Below, one piece after another: positions 18,601 through 27,711 of a stretch of DNA of 64,000 nucleotides (its first letter is position 1; each line of letters begins with the position of its first letter). The notes beneath the pieces were generated by a model. The model had not been told where the DNA came from, did no database searches, and worked only from the letters and a program-made list of their open reading frames with translations. A program made the translations under genes and the position numbers. Source of the stretch: Chitinophaga sp. YR573 (lineage in GTDB: Bacteria; Bacteroidota; Bacteroidia; Chitinophagales; Chitinophagaceae). The stretch lies in the NCBI RefSeq assembly GCF_900110995.1, contig NZ_FOJF01000001.1, positions 4,190,803-4,254,802 of the forward strand, given 5' to 3'.

Positions 18601-19018
18601 TACCGTATACACCCGCCAGGGAACATTACAGCAAAGTACCTTTTTAAACCAGTTTTTAGATGGAGATCAGAACCGTGCAAGGTTTAACGCTTATAACCGC
18701 AGTTACTGGACTTACACCAACCCAAGTAATAAGTGGGCGAATAATGCCATTGAAACAGATGGTACAAGAAGACTGGCTGCTGAATATTCAAACTCTTCTT
18801 ATATAAAGATCAGCAACATCACTTTAGGATATACACTCCCTAAAAGAGTTATAGGTAAGACCGCATTCAAAAATATAAGGGTGTATGCAGATGCTTATAA
18901 TCCTTTCATCTGGACCAAATTCATCGGATGGGACCCTGAAACGGCCGACTTAACCTCCGGTGGAGCACAGGACTTCCGTACCCGTACTTTTATGTTTGGT
19001 TTACAGGTAACCCTATAA
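15626..19018 (+). CDS. SusC/RagA TonB-dependent transporter with STN signalling domain
   Basis: This is a 1130-residue outer-membrane transporter. After the signal peptide comes an STN domain (about 48-120), then a CarboxypepD_reg-like domain (about 126-200). The plug domain follows (about 210-330), including GYGSKKKIDLTGAV, PLYVVDGIQV and the SusC signature IERMDVLKDASSTAIFGSRGANGV. The barrel ends in TRTFMFGLQVTL. The STN domain marks it as a signal-transducing SusC that activates the neighbouring FecR/ECF pair. SusD follows after 24 bases. The substrate is predicted to be oligosaccharide from the glycan cut by the GH28/GH92 enzymes encoded downstream. Confidence 0.95.
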   Translation: MKFYPQISIPWTRILRITFIQIFITIAITGFSYSESLRAQDILEKKINVSFSNVSLAEGLKTIEKTNGVKFIFSKDAVNTELNVSITSTNEELRSVLNKLLTQNNISYEVIHDAIVLQKKVAAGLVVSGKVTDGKGGILIGVSVFEKGTNKGTTTTSNGTYKLTIDNPDAILVFKYIGYATKEIPVDGKSVVNAILTEEATSLNEVNIVNIGYGSKKKIDLTGAVNSLSSEDIANSKAPNAQEALQGRMPGVDVKRSSGRPGADFTIEIRGVNSISGGTQPLYVVDGIQVSNINDINPADIERMDVLKDASSTAIFGSRGANGVVIVTTKRGIKGALRINYDAYVGVVNAYNLPDMMNGPEFVAYDREFINTQAQQAALVGGTTYTPVTDDKIFSATELANIASGTYTDWYKLIRRDNALQTNHNLSITGGDDKTTYFLSAGYQLYNGAVQVENTKKYNLKTGFDRTFNNVFKVGASIYTTFADINPGSAEVFRSAGRLRPTGSPYNADGSLRFFPSENESQITNPLFEFDNEIRRAQYIRLLPNIFAELSFLKDFKFRTSFTPDLTFQRTGTYNDTYSKANAGTKPASATNGSNHWTNYTWNNVLSYNKQIGVHRFDALLGSSSEYHQYDYNQISVVGLPYRSLWYNVGNLAAYTNPATGVVTQPSTTASSGYTRQNIQSYFFRANYTYKNRYLFTVTGRGDGNSIFAAGHQWGFFPSGAFAWIVSEENFMKKISAISLLKLRLSAGKSGNAAVATVPAGNISGASSTTPYLGPYITQSSITGTYYDFNGANANGFAPSVLADKNLSWEKTTEYNAGIDLELFKGRIAVTLDYYNKTAKGTILQETIPYENGFSTVVTNLGSIRNSGIEVGLNTINIHSEKFTWSTNINFAINKNKILELYGTGKDDIANSRFIGQKSRVVYAYKITGVWQTNEADAAKTFGQYPGQYKIDDHNNDGKINASDRQVIGSDIPNWFGGITNTFKYANFDLSATVYTRQGTLQQSTFLNQFLDGDQNRARFNAYNRSYWTYTNPSNKWANNAIETDGTRRLAAEYSNSSYIKISNITLGYTLPKRVIGKTAFKNIRVYADAYNPFIWTKFIGWDPETADLTSGGAQDFRTRTFMFGLQVTL

Positions 19019-19042
19019 TTTCATTATTAACATCATACTGTT

Positions 19043-20695
19043 ATGAAAAAGTCATTTATAAAATTTCTCACCATAGTTGTACTGGGTACAGCAACAGGAT
19101 GTAAGAAATCTCTCGAAGAGTATAATCCGGGTGGAAGAACAGCAGAAACATATTATAACACACCTGCAGGTTTTGAAGATCTTGCCAAATCCAATTATCC
19201 TAACCTAAGGGTGATTGTTAATACACCTAACCTTTATTACTTAGGTACGGATGCTTTTTCTACGCCAAATATTACGGATCAGAGTGGACTTAATCTGTAC
19301 AACAATAATCTTAACTCTTTAAATACGGATATTGATACATACAGTAAAGCATTATACGCAGCTATCAATGTTGCTAATAATACGATATACTGGGCTACAA
19401 AGGTAGAAGGTGGTACTGCCGCTACCATTAATATCCGTGTTGCTGAGGCGAAGGCTTTACGTGCTTATTACTATTACCTGCTAGTAGAAACCTTTGGAGA
19501 TATGCCATTGGTATTAACAGCCAGTACATCAGTAACATTAACTTATACACGGACACCTGAAAAGGATATCTACACACAGATCATCCAGGATCTGAATGAT
19601 GCCATCGCAGTATTGCCTGTAACAACCGCTGATTTTGGTCGTGTTACAAAAGGCTGTGCACAGCATCTGCTTTCAAAAGTATATTTAACGAGAGGATATA
19701 AGAGTTATGGTGATGGGAATGCTGATTTTCAGTTAGCCGCTTCCAACGCGGATTCTGTAATTGCTGGCCCTTATGCGCTTAAAGCTACGTATTCAGATCT
19801 TTTCGATCCTACCGTTACAAACTTCCAGGTGAATAGTGAGGTGATATTTTCTGTTCAGTACAGTACTAATACAACTACCAATACAACCGGTGCAATTACA
19901 GGTAGTACATTATACCAGTATTTTTTATGGGATACACAGGCAACCGGACAGTTAGGCCGCAGTATTTTTTACGGAAGAGCTAACAACCTGGTAGCGCTTG
20001 ATCCTTATTATATTAATGTGTTCGACAGAACGCGTGATAGCCGGTACCTGGCATCAATGTATGATGTGATTTATACACAGGTAGCAGGATCTGGTTTTGC
20101 TGTTGGGGATACATTGATTTATTACCCGGCAATACCTTTTACGGCGGCAGAGAAAGCGGCTAAGAAGTATTATGTTATTAATCCTGATGAATATAGAACT
20201 TCTCCTTTTTTAGCAGGAGTACGCAGTTATCCTCAGTTTAAGAAATTCCGCGATCCATTTGTTACTTCCTATACCGATGGTGGTGGTGCAAGAGATACTT
20301 ACGTTTTCCGTTTAGCCGAAACATATCTTATGGCAGCTGAAGCGTATCTCAAACTGGGTAATACGGCGAAGGCGCTGGAATATTTTAATGCTATCAGGAC
20401 AAGAGCTGCTAAAAAAGGGAATAATCCGGCTACTGGCATTGCTTACTCTACAGAAATGCAGGTATCAACTTTAACGATAGATGATATTCTGGATGAAAGA
20501 CTGAGAGAATTAACAGGGGAAGAGTTCAGGTGGTTTGAGCTGAAACGTACAGGTACATTATTAACCCGTACACTGGCAGATAATGATGAAGCCAAAGCGG
20601 TGAATACAATGAAATCGTTCCATACATTAAGACCGATACCACAGGCGTTGATAGATCTGAATCAGGGAACATTTCCACAGAATACAGGGTATTAA
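19043..20695 (+). CDS. SusD/RagB glycan-binding lipoprotein
   Basis: The lipoprotein signal ends in a lipobox-like Cys (TATGCKKSLEEYNPGG). The TPR-rich SusD_RagB fold shows AEAKALRAYYYYLLVETFGDMPLV, YLMAAEAYLKLGNTAKALEYFNAIRTRA and the C-terminal LRPIPQALIDLNQGTFPQNTGY. The 550-residue length is usual. It forms the lid of the preceding SusC transporter on the cell surface and is co-transcribed with it and with the hydrolase genes. Confidence 0.95.
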   Translation: MKKSFIKFLTIVVLGTATGCKKSLEEYNPGGRTAETYYNTPAGFEDLAKSNYPNLRVIVNTPNLYYLGTDAFSTPNITDQSGLNLYNNNLNSLNTDIDTYSKALYAAINVANNTIYWATKVEGGTAATINIRVAEAKALRAYYYYLLVETFGDMPLVLTASTSVTLTYTRTPEKDIYTQIIQDLNDAIAVLPVTTADFGRVTKGCAQHLLSKVYLTRGYKSYGDGNADFQLAASNADSVIAGPYALKATYSDLFDPTVTNFQVNSEVIFSVQYSTNTTTNTTGAITGSTLYQYFLWDTQATGQLGRSIFYGRANNLVALDPYYINVFDRTRDSRYLASMYDVIYTQVAGSGFAVGDTLIYYPAIPFTAAEKAAKKYYVINPDEYRTSPFLAGVRSYPQFKKFRDPFVTSYTDGGGARDTYVFRLAETYLMAAEAYLKLGNTAKALEYFNAIRTRAAKKGNNPATGIAYSTEMQVSTLTIDDILDERLRELTGEEFRWFELKRTGTLLTRTLADNDEAKAVNTMKSFHTLRPIPQALIDLNQGTFPQNTGY

Positions 20696-20747
20696 TTAAT
20701 ATTGATTGGAACTGGCACGGAAAGATAATTAAACGTAATTCAATATC

Positions 20748-22262
20748 ATGAAGAGATCACTATTCTGCTTCTTTTTACTATATAACAGTCTGGCAGCCTT
20801 CGCACAGAAAGATTATAACATTTTAAATTACGGAGCAAAAGCTAAAGCTGGATTTAATAATGCAGCAGCTATACAAAAGGCTATTGATGCTGCCACTAAA
20901 GCTGGAAAAGGAAGGGTCATCATACCTTCAGGTAACTTTCTTACCGGGCCTGTCATATTGAAAAGCGGTGTAGAATTACATCTTGCAGATGATGCGGTGT
21001 TATTAGGAAGTCCCGATCGACTGGATTATACAGATGATAAAATGGCTGTAATTTTAGCCAGTAATGAACATGATATTACCATCACGGGAAAAGGAACAAT
21101 TAACGGGCAGGGCAGGGAATTGGTGCTCAACCTGCTGCAGCTGTTAACAGATGGCAAAGTACAGGATAGCCAATGGAAACTAAAACGCCCGGGGGAAAAG
21201 AACCGCCCGCTAATACTATCCATCTCCGATTGTAAAAATGTAAAAGTGACGGACGTTACCATTAAGGATGCCTCCGGCTGGGTACAAAGTTATAATAGTT
21301 GTACCGGTGTTGTTATAGACCATATGACAGTAATCAGTATGGCTTATTGGAATAATGATGGTATTGATATTGTTGATTGTAAAGATGTAAAAATCACTAA
21401 CAGCTTTTTCAATGCAGCAGATGATGGCATTTGTTTAAAATCAGAAGATGCAAATAAAAGCTGTGAGAATATTATAATAGAAAACTGCATTGTCCGCTCA
21501 AGTGCCAGCGGGTTTAAACTGGGCACCGGTTCTGTGGGCGGGTTTAAAAAGATCAGGGTAAATAACCTGACTGTCTACAACACCTACCGCTCTGCGATTG
21601 CTTTGGAAAGTGTGGACGGCGGAGTGATCGAAGATATAGATATCCGTAACGTGACAGCCAGGAATACCGGAAATGCTATTTTTATCCGTTTAGGACATCG
21701 CAATACCACAGATAAATACAGCACTATTCAACGGGTTTATATTGGGAATGTAAAGGCTGAAATACCCTCCGGTAAGCCGGATATGGGTTACCCGGTAGAA
21801 GGGCCGGCGCCAAAGGTGGCCGCACATAATCTTGTACCATCCTCTATTACTGGTTTGCCTGGGCATCCGGTGAAGGATGTAGTATTAGAGAATATTGAAA
21901 TAAGTTATGGAGGAGGTGCACAGAAACAAATAGTGGAAGTTCCCTTGAATAATCTGGGTAGTGTAACAGAAAATGCCGCAGGTTACCCGGAATTTACTAT
22001 GTTTGGGGAATTACCCGCCTGGGGGTTATACATCAGGCATGCGGAAGGTATCAGTCTGAAAAATGTAAGAGTATCTTATTTGCAGGACGATTTCAGGCCG
22101 GCTATCGTATCAGATGATGTGAATGGTTTAAAGATTAACGCACTCTCCATACCATCTATGATGGAACCGCCATTGATCGTATTGCGTAATACCAATGATA
22201 CTGCTTTCGAAAAAATACTGCTACCTGTAAGCGCTGAGAAGGGTATATTAGTGCAACAGTAA
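20748..22262 (+). CDS. GH28 family pectinase (polygalacturonase-like)
   Basis: The signal peptide ends near AFAQ. A right-handed beta-helix follows, starting with the pectate lyase 3-like YNILNYGAKAKAGFNNAAAIQKAI. GH28 catalytic aspartates are visible: D204 in NNDGID and D225/D226 in AADDGICLK. The canonical GHG motif is replaced by SGFKLGTGS, as in many bacterial exo-acting or rhamnogalacturonan-type members. It probably cleaves alpha-linked galacturonic acid in pectin or rhamnogalacturonan in the periplasm. It is part of the PUL operon, 18 bases before the GH92 gene. Confidence 0.9.
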   Translation: MKRSLFCFFLLYNSLAAFAQKDYNILNYGAKAKAGFNNAAAIQKAIDAATKAGKGRVIIPSGNFLTGPVILKSGVELHLADDAVLLGSPDRLDYTDDKMAVILASNEHDITITGKGTINGQGRELVLNLLQLLTDGKVQDSQWKLKRPGEKNRPLILSISDCKNVKVTDVTIKDASGWVQSYNSCTGVVIDHMTVISMAYWNNDGIDIVDCKDVKITNSFFNAADDGICLKSEDANKSCENIIIENCIVRSSASGFKLGTGSVGGFKKIRVNNLTVYNTYRSAIALESVDGGVIEDIDIRNVTARNTGNAIFIRLGHRNTTDKYSTIQRVYIGNVKAEIPSGKPDMGYPVEGPAPKVAAHNLVPSSITGLPGHPVKDVVLENIEISYGGGAQKQIVEVPLNNLGSVTENAAGYPEFTMFGELPAWGLYIRHAEGISLKNVRVSYLQDDFRPAIVSDDVNGLKINALSIPSMMEPPLIVLRNTNDTAFEKILLPVSAEKGILVQQ

Positions 22263-22280
22263 CCAAATCTTAAGCATCAG

Positions 22281-24551
22281 GTGTACAAACTATTTATTCT
22301 ACTATTTTTTGCAGGAACGGTGGCGAATGCCCAGGATCTCACTCATTACGTTCAACCAATGGCCGGAACGGCCGCTGCTACTACTAAATCGGCATTAAAG
22401 CATGGGACAGGCGGTGAGTTGTTTGCCAATACGATCCCGGCAGTTACAATGCCTTTCGGTATGACGCAATGGACTCCGCAAACCCAGATGAGTGAAAAGA
22501 AATGTCTCCCACCTTACTATTACAGAGATACGCTATTCAATGGCATAAGAGGCTCCCACTGGCTGAGCGGTTCCTGTACACAGGACTATGGCAGTGTTAC
22601 CATAATGCCGGTAACAGGTACCCTTAAAACTACTGATTATAGCGTCCGCTTTAAACATACGGATGAAAAGTCAACCCCATACGGATATCGCATCAATCTG
22701 AGGGAAGAACAGGTAGAGGTTGCTGTCACCTCAACTCCACGCTGTGGCCTTATGCAGTTCAAAATGAATAAAGCAGATAGCTTGTACCTGCTGATAACAC
22801 CCAACAGTGATTATCATGAAGGCTTTATTAAAATAGATGCGGAGAAAGGGGAGATATATGGTTATAACCCTGTTCACCGTATTTACCAGGGATGGGGCAA
22901 ACAGGCAGGCTTCAGCGGTTACTTTGTGATCCGCTTTGAAAAAGGGATCGATAGCAAAGGTACCTTTGCCATGAGTCAGATATTCAGCACAGATAGTATC
23001 GGTAATCAACCTGGTATAGGCGCTTATGTAGGATTTAAAATGGATAAAGGAGAACATTTCACCATCCGCATAGGTACCTCATTCACAGGGATAGAAGGCG
23101 CCAGGAAAAACCTTAGTGAAGAAGCAGAAACGATAGACTTTGTTACGGCGTTTGCTAACTGTAAAAGCGTTTGGCAAAAGACATTGAGCCAGATAAAGGT
23201 AGAGACAGATAATGAGCGGGATAAGCAAATCTTCTATACTTCTTATTACCATGCTATGCAGCAGCCACGTTTATTCAATGATGTGGATGGCCTGTATCCG
23301 ATGTTCTCTTCGGATTATCAGAATTCTACGCTGACAAAAGGGAATTATTACGATGATTTCTCCATGTGGGATATATACCGGGCACAGATACCGTTATTCG
23401 AAATACTGAACCCGCCGCTTATTAATAACCTTGTACAATCACTTATTCTTAAAGGTAAACAAGGTGGCTGGATGCCCATATTCCCCTGCTGGAATAGTTA
23501 TACTTCAGAGATGATAGGAGATCACCCAACTTCAGTGATCAGCTCTGCTTACCTGAAAGGGATACGTAATTATAATGTGAAGGAAGCATATGAGATATTA
23601 AGACATAACGCTTTTAATACTCCGGCCAGTAAAACGGATTATGTAGAAGGAAAGGGCAGGAGGGCGCTGGAGAGTTACCTTAAGTATCATTACATTCCGT
23701 TGGAAGATAGCGTGAAGGATGCCTTTCATAAACAGGAACAGGTAAGTCGTACACTGGAATATGCTTATGATGATTATGCGCTGGCACAGTTTGCCAAAGG
23801 GATGGAGAAAACAACCGACTATCAGCTGCTCATCACAAGGGCGGGTTATTACGCGAATGTATTTGATAAGAAAACAGGTATGGTGAGAGGCCGTCATGCA
23901 GATGGTAGCTGGATAACCCCCTACCATCCTGATGAAAGGGAAAGTTATATCACAGAGGGAACAGCAAGGCAATACACCTTTTACGTACCACATGATGTAA
24001 GTGGATTGAGCAGCTTAATGGGTGGACCCCGAAAACTGGAATCTTCACTGGATAGTTTGTTTATTAAAAAGGAATACTGGCATGGCAATGAGCCGGGACA
24101 CCAGATACCTTTTATGTACAACTATACCGCAGCTCCCTGGAAAACACAGGCGCAGGTGCGTAAAATCTTATCAGAAGAATATAGCAATGGGCCGGGAGGA
24201 TTAGGTGGTAATGATGATGCAGGGCAGATGTCTGCCTGGTATATGTTTGCTGCAATGGGCTTTTATCCGGTGAATCCTATAGCAGGTGAATATCTGCTGA
24301 GTTCTCCTATATTCACACATGTAACGGTTAGTTTACCGAAAGACAAAACTTTTGAGATTATTTGCCATAAGACGAGTAAAACAGCTAAATATATTCATCG
24401 GGCTAAATGGAACGGCGTATTACAGGCGGATAATTTTATTACTTACAGCAACATCATGCGTGGTGGTAAACTGGAATTATATTTACAGGATACTCCTGAT
24501 AAAAAATGGGGAAGCAACCCTATCAATCAACCAAAAGGAATGACCAAATAA
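22281..24551 (+). CDS. GH92 family exo-alpha-mannosidase
   Basis: This 756-residue GH92 enzyme begins with GTG and a signal peptide ending in ANAQ. Family landmarks are PAVTMPFGMTQWTPQ near the start, YYDDFSMWDIYRAQIPL in the middle, and the catalytic regions WHGNEPGHQIPFMYNY (general acid candidate E604) and GNDDAGQMSAWYMFAAMGFYPV (base candidates D645/D646). GH92 enzymes are calcium-dependent inverting exo-mannosidases. It lies between two GH28 genes with gaps of 18 and 1 bases. That is unusual, because mannose is not a main-chain sugar of pectin. Either the target glycan carries mannose or this member has another specificity. Confidence 0.9.
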   Translation: MYKLFILLFFAGTVANAQDLTHYVQPMAGTAAATTKSALKHGTGGELFANTIPAVTMPFGMTQWTPQTQMSEKKCLPPYYYRDTLFNGIRGSHWLSGSCTQDYGSVTIMPVTGTLKTTDYSVRFKHTDEKSTPYGYRINLREEQVEVAVTSTPRCGLMQFKMNKADSLYLLITPNSDYHEGFIKIDAEKGEIYGYNPVHRIYQGWGKQAGFSGYFVIRFEKGIDSKGTFAMSQIFSTDSIGNQPGIGAYVGFKMDKGEHFTIRIGTSFTGIEGARKNLSEEAETIDFVTAFANCKSVWQKTLSQIKVETDNERDKQIFYTSYYHAMQQPRLFNDVDGLYPMFSSDYQNSTLTKGNYYDDFSMWDIYRAQIPLFEILNPPLINNLVQSLILKGKQGGWMPIFPCWNSYTSEMIGDHPTSVISSAYLKGIRNYNVKEAYEILRHNAFNTPASKTDYVEGKGRRALESYLKYHYIPLEDSVKDAFHKQEQVSRTLEYAYDDYALAQFAKGMEKTTDYQLLITRAGYYANVFDKKTGMVRGRHADGSWITPYHPDERESYITEGTARQYTFYVPHDVSGLSSLMGGPRKLESSLDSLFIKKEYWHGNEPGHQIPFMYNYTAAPWKTQAQVRKILSEEYSNGPGGLGGNDDAGQMSAWYMFAAMGFYPVNPIAGEYLLSSPIFTHVTVSLPKDKTFEIICHKTSKTAKYIHRAKWNGVLQADNFITYSNIMRGGKLELYLQDTPDKKWGSNPINQPKGMTK

Positions 24552-24552
24552 T

Positions 24553-26019
24553 ATGGGAATGTTTAAGTATCTGCTGCTGATTTTTTTGTGTAATACTGCT
24601 GTATCGCAGGTAAAGAAGCCATCTGTTTTTAATATTGCAGATTATGGCGCTGTCAATGATGGTCATACAGATAATGCAATTGCTATTCAAAAAGCCATTG
24701 ATGCATGTAACGCTGCTGGTGGTGGAAAAGTAGTAGTTCCATCAGGAATATTTCTAACCGGACCATTTGAATTAAAATCATACATCACATTAGAAGTGGA
24801 AAACGGGGCTAAGCTATTAGCCAGTCCGGATGAACAGGTATATACCAAAAGTGCTTTCAAAGAAAACAAAGGAGAAGGTACTTTATGGATCAGCGGGCAA
24901 AACCTGGAGAACGTAACTATCTGTGGTGCGGGTACTATCGATGGTAATGGTATCTCATTTATGGGTAAGGAACTGGATGATTCCTATGAATTGAAACCAT
25001 TCAATATCATTGATCCACGTCCACATTTACTAACTATCATCGGGGGTAAAAACATTCGTATCCGTGATCTCAATATCTGTAACTCTGCTTACTGGACGGT
25101 CCATTTAATAGGATGCAATGATGTGGTTATTGATAACCTTACTTTATTAAACAGTCTGAAAGTACGGAACAGTGATGGTATTGATGTTGATCACAGTAAG
25201 AATGTACGCATCAGTAACAGTTATATAGAATCAGGAGATGATTGTATTTGTCTGAAGAACCGCCGGGAGTTTGCAGAATATGGTACCTGTGAAAACATAG
25301 CAGTAAGTAACTGTACGATGACATCCCGTTCATGTGCTATTAAGATAGGATCGGAGAATATGGACAGCATACACCGTGTAGTATTTAATAACTGTATTAT
25401 CACCAAAGCAAATCGTGGTATTGGTATTCAGAACAGGGATGAGGGTACAGTAACGGATGTGATTTTCTCAAACATCATTGTTGATTCACACTTATTCTCT
25501 GATGTATGGTGGGGCAAGGCAGAACCTATTTATATAACGGCATATCGCCGTGCTACAGCTAATAATAAAGATGCTGGCTGGCGTTTACCTAAAGGAGTTA
25601 AAGAAGGTAAAGTAGGCAGGGTAAGCAATATTTACTTTAACAATATACAATGTCGCAGCGAGAATGGCATTTATGTAAGTGCTGAATCAGCTGATAAAAT
25701 AAGTGACATCCATTTTAACAGTATAGATGTTAATATTACTAAAACTACTACCATACCAGGTGGCAGTTACGACAGACGTCCAAGTAACGCTTCTCCTTTT
25801 GTAGAAGGCAGTACTGCTGCTTTTTACCTGGATCAGGCAACGGATATCAGCATTCACAATTGTTCGGTAAAGTGGGGTAGCAACTCACCTGTTTACTATA
25901 CACATGTGCTGGAAGCCTACAAGATAGAAGGGTTGAAAATCAACCAGCTGGATGGACATTCAGCTTTCCCTGGAAAGGTAAAGGATCAGTTAATAGGGGA
26001 TGTCAGGAAGGATAAATAG
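24553..26019 (+). CDS. GH28 family pectinase (second copy, divergent)
   Basis: Signal peptide ending in AVSQ, then a beta-helix beginning FNIADYGAVNDGHTDNAIAIQKAI. Catalytic aspartates: D208 in NSDGID and D229/D230 in SGDDCICLK. The later SCAIKIGSE and RGIGIQNRDEG match the family's substrate-binding turns. It differs clearly from the other GH28 of this locus, so the two probably act on different linkages or ends. The start codon lies 1 base after the GH92 stop, and the 3' end overlaps the convergent rpiA gene by 17 bases. No terminator is seen, so the PUL transcript may run antisense into rpiA. Confidence 0.9.
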   Translation: MGMFKYLLLIFLCNTAVSQVKKPSVFNIADYGAVNDGHTDNAIAIQKAIDACNAAGGGKVVVPSGIFLTGPFELKSYITLEVENGAKLLASPDEQVYTKSAFKENKGEGTLWISGQNLENVTICGAGTIDGNGISFMGKELDDSYELKPFNIIDPRPHLLTIIGGKNIRIRDLNICNSAYWTVHLIGCNDVVIDNLTLLNSLKVRNSDGIDVDHSKNVRISNSYIESGDDCICLKNRREFAEYGTCENIAVSNCTMTSRSCAIKIGSENMDSIHRVVFNNCIITKANRGIGIQNRDEGTVTDVIFSNIIVDSHLFSDVWWGKAEPIYITAYRRATANNKDAGWRLPKGVKEGKVGRVSNIYFNNIQCRSENGIYVSAESADKISDIHFNSIDVNITKTTTIPGGSYDRRPSNASPFVEGSTAAFYLDQATDISIHNCSVKWGSNSPVYYTHVLEAYKIEGLKINQLDGHSAFPGKVKDQLIGDVRKDK

Positions 26020-26674
26020 GCATGATAACCTGTATCCCATCTTCTCCGGCAATGATCGCCTTCGTTGCCATTCTGTAAAACAAAGAATGATCAACTACTC
26101 CCGGAATCATTTTAATATGTGTATTCAAACTGGCAAGAGCAGGTAGCTTTGTAAATGTAACATCTAACAAAAAGTTACCATTATCAGAAATCACAGCACC
26201 ATCTTTCTGATTACTCATTCGCAATACCAGTAATGCATCCGGGAAATCTACAGACAGGCGCTTCAGTACAACCTGCAGCGCCTGTGGTAAGATCTCTATC
26301 ACTAATGGATAATTTAATTGAGGAACAAATTTCCCTGCATCACCCAGTAAAATAAATTCATCAGCCATGGAAGCCAGTATCTTCTCTGTAGTATGAATGC
26401 CACCACCGCTCTTCAGTGCGTTTAATTCACTATCGAACTGATCACAGCCATCAAAATAAATATCTACTTTCTTCAAAGAAGAGGGTGATAACACTGTTAA
26501 GTTGTGCTCTCTCAGTAAATTAATAGTATTAAAGGATGAAGAGGTAAACTTACAATCCTTATCAATCATCTTCACCAGATGTGCAATAGTAGTACCGGCT
26601 CCTAAACCAATAATCTGGCCATTGGAAACTATCTTTGATGCTGCAATAGCAGCTTCCATTTTATAATCGGCCAT
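26003..26674 (-). CDS. rpiA: Ribose-5-phosphate isomerase A
   Basis: This 223-residue RpiA homolog interconverts ribose-5-phosphate and ribulose-5-phosphate. Seen: the phosphate loop GLGAGTT (23-29), D75 in YFDGCDQFD, K88 and the presumed catalytic E97 (ALKSGGGIHTTEKI), DNGNFLLDV and PGVVDHSLF. The usual DGADE reads DGCDQ, so one acidic residue of the motif is replaced by Gln. Otherwise the active site seems intact. It lies 26 bases after the SDR gene on the same strand and near zwf, in keeping with the pentose-phosphate pathway. Confidence 0.88.
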   Translation of the reverse strand: MADYKMEAAIAASKIVSNGQIIGLGAGTTIAHLVKMIDKDCKFTSSSFNTINLLREHNLTVLSPSSLKKVDIYFDGCDQFDSELNALKSGGGIHTTEKILASMADEFILLGDAGKFVPQLNYPLVIEILPQALQVVLKRLSVDFPDALLVLRMSNQKDGAVISDNGNFLLDVTFTKLPALASLNTHIKMIPGVVDHSLFYRMATKAIIAGEDGIQVIMPIYPS

Positions 26675-26700
26675 ATTTTATATTTTAATAAAAAGGTACG

Positions 26701-27660
26701 CTATTCCACCGGATAAGGTCCCTCTGCAAATATCTCAGGATGATATCCCTTGGAGCCTATCAATAATGAAAGCGGGCTGCGCAGTCCATTATCAAGTACA
26801 TATCTGAAATCATAAAGAGGTTTCCAGCCAAGATCTGTGCGGGCACGTTCATTCACATATACCCTGTCCATAACGGGGAACATCAGCCAGCCTTTACTGG
26901 CATAGATAGCCTCATAGTCAGGGAAAAGTCTGCATAAAACAGCAGGCGTATCAACCCGTAAAGCTGCCATATCATTTAAGGTAAACGGGGTGGTAGCGCT
27001 GATAATATACTTACCAAAACCAATGGCCGCAGCACGTTCCGCCGCGAGTATATGTGCATTCACTACATCCTGTATCTCCACCCGCCTGGAAAGGTATTCA
27101 TTCGTTTTTAAGTTCTCATCTGTATAACTATCCCGGGCTCCTTTATGATCATCTTCCTCAGGGAAAAACCTTGATGTGCGTAATACAATACATGCCAGTC
27201 CCTGGTTGCGGTGGAACAACTGGCAAAGGTCCTCAGCAGCGGCCTTGGTGACACCATAGATGTTCTTGGGAACAGGAGTCACGTCCTCAGTAATCCAGGC
27301 AGCAGGGGAGCCCGCAGGCGGAATGAGGGCATCGCCAAATACACTGGTGGTACTGGTGAAGATGAAAGACTCCACACCGGCAGCCACAGCTTCTTCCAGT
27401 AGATTAAGCGTACCGGTAATGTTCGTATCTATGAACTGCTGACGGCTATGCGTACCTACATGAGGCTTGTGCAGGGTAGCGGTATGATACACTGTTTTCA
27501 CCCCTGCAAGGCAACGCTTAACAAAAGCCCTGTCGGTAATAGATCCCTGATGAGTAGTAAAGGGTGAGGCCGTAATATCCACGCCAATTACATCTCCTTT
27601 TAACGTGCGGACCAGCGCCTCTCCAAGATGGCCGGCGCTTCCTGTAACTAAAACTTTCAT
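26701..27660 (-). CDS. NAD-dependent epimerase/dehydratase (extended SDR)
   Basis: The Rossmann start MKVLVTGSAGHLGEAL has the GxxGxxG at 7-13, and the catalytic YxxxK is Y135/K139 in IYGVTKAAAEDL. The 319-residue length fits extended SDRs that act on nucleotide sugars or related substrates. The specific substrate is not clear. The neighbouring PUL releases galacturonate, so a uronate-handling enzyme is conceivable, but the sequence does not show uronate dehydrogenase features I can confirm. It probably forms an operon with rpiA and is divergent from a Crp-like regulator, with 51 bases between starts. Confidence 0.8.
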   Translation of the reverse strand: MKVLVTGSAGHLGEALVRTLKGDVIGVDITASPFTTHQGSITDRAFVKRCLAGVKTVYHTATLHKPHVGTHSRQQFIDTNITGTLNLLEEAVAAGVESFIFTSTTSVFGDALIPPAGSPAAWITEDVTPVPKNIYGVTKAAAEDLCQLFHRNQGLACIVLRTSRFFPEEDDHKGARDSYTDENLKTNEYLSRRVEIQDVVNAHILAAERAAAIGFGKYIISATTPFTLNDMAALRVDTPAVLCRLFPDYEAIYASKGWLMFPVMDRVYVNERARTDLGWKPLYDFRYVLDNGLRSPLSLLIGSKGYHPEIFAEGPYPVE

Positions 27661-27711
27661 ACTGCAAATGTAGCCGGGGTTTATTAATTTCCCGGGACAT
27701 TTGTCCGGAAC

